Source of the DNA: Prosopocoilus inquinatus | Taxonomy: Eukaryota; Arthropoda; Insecta; Coleoptera; Lucanidae | Direction: 5' to 3' | Length of the DNA: 64,000 nt | Assembly: GCA_036172665.1 (NCBI GenBank) | Contig: CM069876.1 | Span: 50,809,001 to 50,873,000, forward strand | Shown here: positions 55,881 through 64,000 of the stretch, in pieces | How the letters are laid out: every line of letters starts with the position of its first letter | Numbering within the stretch: position 1 is the first letter of the stretch | Translations under genes and position numbers: made by a program | The notes under the pieces: model-generated | What the model saw: only the letters and a program-made list of their open reading frames with translations | Told to the model about the DNA's origin: nothing | The model's database searches: none

Positions 55881-58720
55881 AGAAGCAAGTGTCTCTACTT
55901 TCATCCCCAACTTTTGTTATTATTTTTTTTTTAACTAGCAGTCGATCGCCTTTTGTTTCGTTTAAATTTTCTTTAACTAAATTGGAGTTCATTTTATTTG
56001 CCACTTCAATCCCGTCGATTGATCGCCGTTTTTGTTTTCTTTCTCTGTCATTCGATTTGACTTTATTTTTTTTTTTATTATTAACCAATTAATTGTTAAT
56101 TTGCAATCAACGATTCCACTTGTTTAATTCAATTTTTATTATAATCAATTGCCAACCTTTGTTTTCGTTTCTCTCGTTGATTCGATTTCATTCGATTCAT
56201 CGATTGCATCATCTTTTGTTCTCGTTTTTCTCCTTCGTTTAAAAATTTTATTCGACGCGATTTTATTTTTTTCTTTTAACTATCATTCGATCGTCTTTTG
56301 TTTTATTGTATTTTCTTGTGTTTTCGTTTCTCTGGTTGATTCGATTTCATTCGATTCGTCGATTGCATCATCTTTTGTTCTCGTTTTCTCTTTCGTTTAA
56401 AAGTTTTATTCGACGCGATGGTATTTTTTTCTTTTAACTATCATTCGATCGTCTTTTGTTTTATTGTATTTCCTTTTGCAAAATCGGAGTTCATTTTATT
56501 TAACATTTTAATTCCTTCCTTCCTTTTCTTACACGATTATACGATTTAGCAAGTGTCTCTTCTTTCATCCCCGACTTTTGTTTTTGTTTTTTTTTTTTTA
56601 ACTAGCAGTCGATCGCCTTTTGTTTCGTTTAAATTTTCTTTAACTAAATTGGAGTTCATTTTATTTGCCACTTTAATCCCGTCGATTGATCGCCGATTTT
56701 GTTTTCTTTCTCCGTCATTCGATTTGACTTTATTTATTTTTTTTATTATTAACCAATTAATTGTTAATTTGCAATCAACGATTCCATTTGATTTAATTCA
56801 ATTTTCATTTTAATCAATTGGCCAACCTTTGTTTTCTTTTCCCTCTTTGATTCGATTTCATTCGATTCGTCGATTGCATCATCTTTTGTTCTCGTTTTCT
56901 CCTTCGTTTAAAAGTTTTATTCGGCGCGATTTTCTTTTTTTCTTTTAACTATCATTCGATCGTCTTTTGTTTTATTGTATTTTCTTTTGCAAGGTTGGAG
57001 TTCATTTTATTTAACATTTTAATTCCTTCCTTCCTTTTCTTTCTCTGTTATACGATTTAGCAAGTGTCTCTTCCTTCATCCCCGACTTTTGTTTTTCTTT
57101 TTTTTTAACTAGTAGTCGATCGCCTTTTGTTTCGTTTAAATTTTCTTTAACTAAATCAGAGTTCATTTTATTTGCCACTTTAATTCCGTCGATTGATCGC
57201 CGATTTTGTTTTCTTTCTCCGTCATTCGATTTGACTTTATTTATTTTTTGTATTATTAATTAATTAATTGTTAATTTGCAATCAACGATTCCATTTATTT
57301 AATTCAATTTTCATTTTAATCAATTGGCCGACCTTTGTTTTCTTTTCCCTCTTTGATTCGATTTCATTCGATTCGTCGATTGCATCATCTTTTGTTCTCG
57401 TTTTCTCCTTCGTTTGAAAGTTTTATTCGGCGCGATTTTCTTTTTTTCTTTTAACTATCATTCGATCGTCTTTTGTTTTATTGTATTTCCTTTTGCAAAA
57501 TCGGAGTTCATTTTATTTAACATTTTAATTCCTTCCTTCCTTTTCTTACACGATTATACGATTTAGCAAGTGTCTCTTCCTTCATCCCCGACTTTTGTTT
57601 TTGTTTTTTTTTTTTAACTAGCAGTCGATCGCCTTTTGTTTCGTTTAAATTTTCTTTAACTAAATCAAAGTTCATTTTATTTGCCACTTTAATTCCGTCG
57701 ATTGATCGCCGTTTTTGTTTTCTTTCTCTGTCATTCGATTTGACTTTATTTTTTTTTTTATTATTAACCAATTAATTGTTAATTTGCAATCAACGATTCC
57801 ACTTGTTTAATTCAATTTTTATTATAATCAATTGCCAACCTTTGTTTTCGTTTCTCTCGTTGATTCGATTTCATTCGATTCATCGATTGCATCATCTTTT
57901 GTTCTCGTTTTTCTCCTTCGTTTAAAAATTTTATTCGACGCGATTTTATTTTTTTCTTTTAACTATCATTCGATCGTCTTTTGTTTTATTGTATTTTCTT
58001 GTGTTTTCGTTTCTCTGGTTGATTCGATTTCATTCGATTCGTCGATTGCATCATCTTTTGTTCTCGTTTTCTCCTTCGTTTAAAAGTTTTATTCGACGCG
58101 ATGGTATTTTTTTCTTTTAACTATCATTCGATCGTCTTTTGTTTTATTGTATTTCCTTTTGCAAAATCGGAGTTCATTTTATTTAACATTTTAATTCCTT
58201 CCTTCCTTTTCTTACACGATTATACGATTTAGCAAGTGTCTCTTCCTTCATCCCCGACTTTTGTTTTTGTTTTTTTTTTTTAACTAGCAGTCGATCGCCT
58301 TTTGTTTCGTTTAAATTTTCTTTAACTAAATTGGAGTTCATTTTATTTGCCACTTTAATCCCGTCGATTGATCGCCGTTTTTGTTTTCTTTCTCTGTCAT
58401 TCGATTTCACTTTATTTTTTTTTTTTTATTATTAACCAATTAATTGTTAATTTGCAATCAACGACTCCACTTGATTTAATTCAATTTTTATTTTAATCAA
58501 TTGACCAACCTTTGTTTTTTTTTCTCTGGTTGATTCGATTTCATTCGATTCGTCGGATTCATCATCTTTTGTTCTCGTTTTCTCCTTCGTTTAAAAATTT
58601 TATTCGACGCGATGTTATTTTTTTTTTTCCTATCATTCGATCGTCTTTTGTTTTATTGTATTTTCTTTTACAAGATCGGAGTTCATTTTATTTTGCATTT
58701 TAATTCCTTCCTTCCTTCCT
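55880..58720 (+). repeat. Pyrimidine-rich tandem array C
   Basis: Units of about 510 bases start with GCAAGTGTCTCTTCCTTCAT (near 55886, 56551, 57060, 57567 and 58232). They contain GCAGTCGATCGCCTTTTGTT, GATTGATCGCC and CATTCGATCGTCTTTTGTTT. The segment 56149-56400 recurs almost exactly at 57832-58083, a higher-order repeat of about 1.68 kb. Confidence 0.92.
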
Positions 58721-60470
58721 CGGCCCTCTGGGTTCATCGACCTCTTTCTAGTCTTCATTGACACCGATGGGTCGATTCGACCCCGTTGGGGGAACCCCTG
58801 GCCCACACCGGTAGAACAATAAATTAAACAATAATGTCCAGTTGTACCAAAACGTTTAAGACGAACTTTAAATGCCTTTCAGAATGTGAGTTACATTAAT
58901 GTTAAGTAACTTGAAATGTCACGTTATAAGCAATACTTAATTCAAGGTCGGCTTAACTGCTCGGTGCAACCGGCCACAAGTAAGTCTCACTTTTTGGTTT
59001 TTACGCAAAATTCAACGCGCGTGTTTTAGGCAAAAAAATGTCCGGTTAGCATTTCACAGGTGCGGTTATTTACGTGGGTTTGGCACGGATTGACCGATTG
59101 GCGACGCAGATCAAGTCTCTTAGGTCAAGGAACGTACGCAAACGAACTTATAACAGAGGGAATTCCATAGGGGAATCCGTGTCACATTTCTAAAATGCAT
59201 CTGTATTATTTAATTGTTTAAATGATTCCAAACACATATAACTTCGAATTTTTACAAAAATGCCAAAGAAACGGGCAAACAAGCGCTTTGATTTCAGAAT
59301 GGATTAAAAACGTATTGCATTAATGTAATATTAAAAGAAACAACGATCAGTTCATACGTTCCTCGCTCAGCCAGTTTCTGGAAAAGATCAGTTCTTTCGG
59401 AGTCAACAATTCGAAAAGGCTATTTAAGATAAATAAAAAAAAATATATCTTTGTAATTTACTTGATTTTTTCATTGTGAAGAATTCTGATATACAAATAT
59501 TTTGGAGACTATTTATGCTTTCCTTGTGCCTATTCTGCACGTAAGCCCTTTTTGGGCGCCTAAAATTGAATTAATTTTTTAGTGCCTAAACTTCCGCACT
59601 CTATTGATTATATTCGCGGTTTAAAGATGCAGAACACTCAGAAGAAAATCACTGCGCGCACTTCCCAGCTCTATTACTTTAGACAATTTATTATAATCTA
59701 TCGATTTTAAATCGTCAGTTCTGATAACTGATAGTTTTTTTTTTACAAGTGATTCAATATGATGACATAATTGCGTTCGCGTAAACGATGACTTCCAAGT
59801 ATCGCGGCGGAAGAGAGCGACGACGGACGACCGGCGGATCATCGTAACGCGCACGAGAACTCATTTCCTTCCGGGCTTCCGACCGACGACGGCGACAAAC
59901 GACGTTCGTCGATCACAGAGCGACGCGGACAAAGGAAGATGGTGACGCAAGGGGGCCCTGAATCATCGGAGTTTTCTCGGAAATCGTCGCCAATTTTCTG
60001 CGATCTCCCGCAGAACCAATCACAACCACATCAGTCGTGCATGCACGTGGTTGGCCAACAACGATAATATAATTTAAGGCCGACCGTTATAGCGAAAACG
60101 TCGAAATTGCGTCGTGTGCCGTACGTTTCTGCATTTGCCAAGTATTTTTATACAGGGTGTCTCATCACGTTCGACGGACACTCAAAGGGCGGCTGGGATA
60201 GACGAAAGTAAAACTTTTTTCTTAGTAAAATTTTCCCGAAAAGTCAATAACTACAAAGCTATAGTTAAGCAAAAGTTATTATATATATATATATATATTA
60301 TTATTTATATATTATTAAAAATATCTACATCTGGATATAACAATCAGTTTGAACAATATTTAGTTTAAAAGAATAATAATACTTGTACCTGTCGTAAAAA
60401 TTATTTTGCTTTCTTGATTGTAGGATGTACGCAGGGATCAACAAATGACCGTAAAGAGACATAAAAAAAA
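58720..60470. other. Unique region with a CpG-rich block at 59.8-60.1 kb
   Basis: The stretch 59805-59960 is rich in CGACGACGG-type sequence in an AT-rich setting and may be a promoter or first exon. A - strand frame of 77 codons (59854-59621) starts inside it (MRVTMIRRSSVVALFRRDTW) but contains a run of A and matches no family I recognise. TATACAGGGTGTC at about 60150 is a single ACAGGGTG end. A TA microsatellite lies at 60279-60298. The rest shows nothing. Confidence 0.35.
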
Positions 60471-61650
60471 AATTAGAACTTTTTTTGTTTCGCAAAAAAT
60501 CCGACTTGCATTAGTTTCATTTGTTTTGCGGAAAAACCAATCAGATTGATACACGCAAGAAGCGGAAAGACAATTCTCTTCGGCATGCGACCAATCAGAA
60601 CAGTTGTTTTACGGTGACATCGATAACAATCACGTTGCCATAACATCAAAACAAAAAGTAAACCTTTGAGGTAAAAGAAAAAAGTCAAATATAAAACAAA
60701 CAAAAAAAAACAAAAAATGGAAACAATTCAATAACGATTTTAAATTTAAAAAAAAATGACTATCCGGTCTGTGATTTCGAAAACAAAATCATTTTATTTT
60801 ATTCATTTACTAGAGAACAAATTTGCAAATTTCAAAATTAAAAAAAAAAAGAAAAACATGGCGTAAGTGTATAAAAGAGAACAAATTCAAATTGAAAAAC
60901 ACACCGACCGATCGCAAATTAAGAAACAAAAACGAAGACGATTTACAAATAAAAAAGAAAAATGACAGAAAATTACAAAATTACTACAATTGAATTCCGA
61001 GAAACAAATGACTATCTGTAAATTAAAAAAATTAAGTAAACAATAATTCGTAAATTAAAAAAATTAGAAAATTACAAAATTACAAATTACAGTCTGGTCT
61101 TGTAATTAAAAAAAAAAGGAAAAACAAAATGGCAACCTGATTTTGCAAAAAAAAAGAAACTTCTTCATTTCTCTTTTGTTTTACCGCAGAAAAACAGCAC
61201 TTGCGTTAATTTCATTTGTTTTTACATGATATGATAGCCCAATGACGTTGCCAGGTAAAAACAAAAAATAAACCTTTAAAGGGCAAGACAAACTCAAATA
61301 CAAAACAAAAAGAAAAAAAAAAAGGAAACAACTCAATAATAAAAAAAAATAATGACAATCCGGTCTGTAATTTCGAAGAAATAAAAAATAAACATAATTT
61401 ACTTAAAACAACGAAACTCAACAAACAAATTTGCACAAATTTCAAAAAGGAAGAAGACAGAAAAAACCGTGGCGTAAGTATAAGAGAAAACAGTTTCGAA
61501 GTTTGCATGTGAAAAGAGATAGATACAAATGGCCGTTCGCAAATTAAAAGGAAGAAAAAAAACAAAAACAATTTACAAATAGTTACATAATAAAAAAAAC
61601 AAAAAAAATGACAGAAAAAATTACAAAATTAGGACAACGTACTTATTTGT
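60470..61650 (-). repeat. Purine-rich array D, left arm
   Basis: Repeats of AATTACAAAATTACAAAT, AACAAATGAC and TGACTATCCGGTCTGT (near 60757; variant near 61351) make two rough units of about 600 bases (60470-61130 and 61150-61640). Each begins with TTAATTTCATTTG-like sequence. Confidence 0.65.
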
Positions 61651-62470
61651 TAAGCTCCCGAAAAACAAACGACTGATTTCTTTACGATCGTCATTTGTTT
61701 TCTCTTTCTGTCGCGCTTTCTTTACCTTTTCTTCTCTCTTTTTTTTTAATTAGGTCTTTCGATCGTCGTTATTTTTTGTTCGTAATTGTTTACCTTTTCT
61801 TCTCTCTTCTTTTTTAATTAGGTCTTTCGATTGTCATTATTTTTGTTCGTAATTCTTTGGCATTTTATCGGAATGTTTACTTTTTTTGCGCTTTCCCAAA
61901 CGTCGCGATTGTGATTTGGTTTTGTTTTCTCTCTTTTTTTTCTGGCGTTTTGAATGTTTGACAGTCATTTGTTCTTGTTTTTTTTTTTTACTTTCTTTCG
62001 ATGGGGTTTTCGATTTAATTACAATCTTTGGATTTAATCAGAGATTCATTATGATATTTTTGTTGCGTTTTTTAAATTTTTTACGTTCTCTTTCGTCGTG
62101 AACGTTGCTGCGATTGTGATTATTTTACGATCGTCATTCGTTTCCGCTTTCTGTCGCACTTTCTTCAAGAATTACCTTTTCTGCTCTCTCTCTCTTTTTT
62201 TTTTAATTAGGTCTTTCGATCGTCATTATTTTTTGTTCGTAATTGTTTGGCATTTTTTCGGAACGTTTACTTTTTTTGCGCGTTTCTCCGTCTTTCGCAA
62301 ACGTCGCGATTGTGATTTGTTTTTGTTTTCTGTCGTTTCGAATTTTTATGGTTTTTTTTTTTTTGTTTCAATTTTATTTATATTACAATCGTCATTTGTT
62401 TTGCATCCTATAAATTATTATTATTTTTTTTTCGATTTAGAAAAAAACAAAGACAATTTACAAATAAAAA
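61650..62470 (+). repeat. Pyrimidine-rich array D, right arm
   Basis: Units of about 110-430 bases carry TTACGATCGTCATTTGTTTT, TTTTTAATTAGGTCTTTCGA and AACGTCGCGATTGTGATT. The strand composition switches from purine- to pyrimidine-rich at about 61670, so the two arms of array D are in opposite orientation. Confidence 0.75.
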
Positions 62471-62860
62471 GACAAATGACAGAACCTCAAAATATAATAA
62501 AATCTTACACGACTGATGTTAAAAAATATTGTTGTTCTGTGTGATGGGGTTATATTAGCTATCAAAGCACCCCCCACCCTCCCAGAAACGCAGCACTCCA
62601 ACGCCCCATTCCATTGTCGCCGCCAACATGGGATTATACGTGAAAAACGAGGCAAAGAGGATTTTTATAATCCGGCAGCAAAAAGAAAAAAAAAAAAAAA
62701 AAAAAAAACGTCGGACGCCATCATATAAATTCAGGCGTCGCGTCGACTTACATCCGCACGTCCACTCTAATGAAAAATTTATTATTAATGCGAGAAGTGC
62801 TTCCGTGAATCATGCCCTCTCACTTGATGTCCATGTCCATATACCACGGCACAGAGTTGA
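62470..62860. other. Unique stretch
   Basis: No gene is recognised. A C-rich segment lies at 62567-62640 and an A-run at about 62678-62708. Confidence 0.3.
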
Positions 62861-62865
62861 TTATC

Positions 62866-63020
62866 ACTAAGGGACGGAATTATATATTTTGTTCGGTTTA
62901 TTTCGAACGAGGCGGCAACGAGAGTGTGGGCATTCACACGTCGCTGCAGGGTTATATGTTTGCCGCCTCGTTTGTGTTTAATCGAACAAAATGTATAAAT
63001 CCGTTCGCTGATTATCACAA
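62866..63020. repeat. Inverted repeat of about 55 bases per arm
   Basis: The left arm GGACGGAATTATATATTTTG, TTCGGTTTATTTCGAACGAGG, CGGCAA faces a right arm reading (on -) GAACGGATTTATACATTTTG, TTCGATTAAACACAAACGAGG, CGGCAA. The loop is about 45 bases (GAGAGTGTGGGCATTCACAC). It could be a fold-back element or a transcribed hairpin. Confidence 0.75.
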
Positions 63021-63123
63021 AACTAAAAAAAAAAAAAAAATAGATACTCCTAATTCAATTTGAGTTAGTATACTATAGGTATGTTTATACTAGTAGAAAT
63101 CTGTCCTTACATGAAAGATACAT

Positions 63124-63178
63124 ACAGGGTGCCATTCTTCATTCAGAGTGGGTCTTGAATATTGGTCCACCCTGTATA
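63124..63178. mobile_element. Minimal ACAGGGTG-ended element
   Basis: ATACAGGGTG at 63123 faces CACCCTGTAT at 63168-63177, enclosing only about 35 bases. It probably is a deletion product or the core of the ACAGGGTG element group in this window. Confidence 0.55.
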
Positions 63179-63179
63179 T

Positions 63180-64000
63180 TTCGCCGATAAGGTAATTCGA
63201 TCTTAGATAATATGATTATGACATTTTCATTACCTCATTGATTATTATTAAATCTTCTGATGCTTTTTTTTTCTTTCGCTCTGGGACAAAGAATTTTCGA
63301 GAATTTACCGTCGGATTGAACAAGTGCGGAGTGCTTTTATCAGGCCAAGTGCCGGTGGTGATTAATAACAACAACCGTCAAAAGAGGATGAGGATGTAAT
63401 TACTTCATGGCAGGCGCCACGCTGCTCGTGAGTCATTTTTCGAATTTTGATAATAATTTATGGCGTGTGCGCTCGGATTTCACTTGTACACTAATGCTTA
63501 AAAGTTTCGAAATGAAAAGCAATAAAATCGTTCGAATTTGAACCTTATTGAAACGGGCCTAATATATTTCGAACCTTAAGGAACAGAGACACTTTTTCCG
63601 CACCCCGATAGGAGGGTTGTTTATTTAGGTCCTATTAAACCCCGGCCGGTGCTGATGTTTATGGTTTGTTGAATTTCGTTGCCAGTATTTGGTTCCGAGT
63701 ATTTATTGAGGCGACGCGCGGTTGCGAACGCGGACGCGGTGGCGAATTTGTTTGTTCTCTTTTGCTTCAACTTAAAAATCGAACAAAAAATGTTTTTTTT
63801 TTTAATTAGAATATTTTATATTGTTAAATAACAGGATTTCAGATCATATTATAAAGACATATAAATGTTAAATTGCTATAAAGGATCGACGATGTTAATT
63901 AATCTGAAAAATTATAATTATACCAAATTTCTGCCTTTATACACTTCTGGTTTGTTTGACTTCACAAAAATTTTATTCGTTTGTAGTTTGTGTATGTTTT
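63180..64000. other. Unique sequence to the window end
   Basis: No open frame, array or RNA gene is recognised. The segment 63280-63420 is non-repetitive and moderately GC-rich (CAGGCCAAGTGCCGGTGGTG) and might be a regulatory element. Confidence 0.3.

Noticed and set aside
59621..59854. 77-codon frame on - as a small gene
   Set aside because: No family is recognised, it contains an A-run likely to slip, and there is no supporting neighbour; kept only as a note in the regional entry.

Overview
The window looks like nuclear DNA from an arthropod, most likely an insect. Supporting signs are split genes with GT-AG introns (many of 50-100 bases), long AT-rich introns, C2H2 zinc-finger genes, ACAGGGTG-type inverted-repeat elements, and a RapGEF/PDZ-GEF gene (Drosophila Gef26/dizzy family). 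The order of insect cannot be fixed from the sequence alone. Nothing bacterial, organellar or viral was recognised.

Three protein-coding genes can be supported. Two C2H2 zinc-finger genes lie on the + strand. Each is seen as a terminal coding exon with ten fingers (3155-4130 and 8798-9713), and neither has a visible start codon. On the - strand a PDZ-type Rap guanine nucleotide exchange factor runs from a start codon at 41489 to a stop at 19722, with a 3' UTR ending near 18005. I traced 15 coding exons. They join in frame to exactly 4029 bases (1342 residues plus stop). The domain order is acidic N-terminus, degenerate cyclic-nucleotide-binding domain, REM, PDZ, RA, RasGEF, Ser/Pro-rich tail, and a C-terminal ETQVSAV PDZ ligand. 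The family activates Rap GTPases at cell junctions.

Most of the remaining sequence is tandem repeats of many unrelated types. From left to right: 1-2910, about 157-base units each carrying AGATGGCGCC; 4260-8070 and 10000-17250, pyrimidine-rich arrays around the two zinc-finger genes; inside RapGEF introns, a CAATTG satellite (20.2-22.8 kb, and 25.3-26.8 kb inside an inverted-repeat element), a second AGATGGCGC-type array in the opposite orientation (28.55-30.4 kb), a roughly 40-base minisatellite (31.06-33.7 and 36.4-38.1 kb) and a 125-base satellite (39.1-40.76 kb); upstream of the mapped start, a hairpin satellite (42.3-44.05 kb), a 155-base array carrying TCAAGGTCA (44.56-46.1 kb), a 510-base array carrying paired inverted tRNA-type B boxes (47.6-51.24 kb), a third AGATGGCGC array (52.65-53.72 kb), and pyrimidine/purine-rich arrays at 55.9-58.7 and 60.4-62.5 kb.

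The main unexplained theme is that several arrays with different unit sequences each repeat a short motif resembling the binding site of a known architectural or regulatory factor: CTCF-like AGATGGCGC in three arrays, TFIIIC-like B box, FTZ-F1/ERR-like TCAAGGTCA and ETS-like CCGGAAGT. Several share a period near 150-160 bases. Whether these motifs bind anything cannot be decided from sequence. The zinc-finger genes and RapGEF show no functional link beyond being neighbours.
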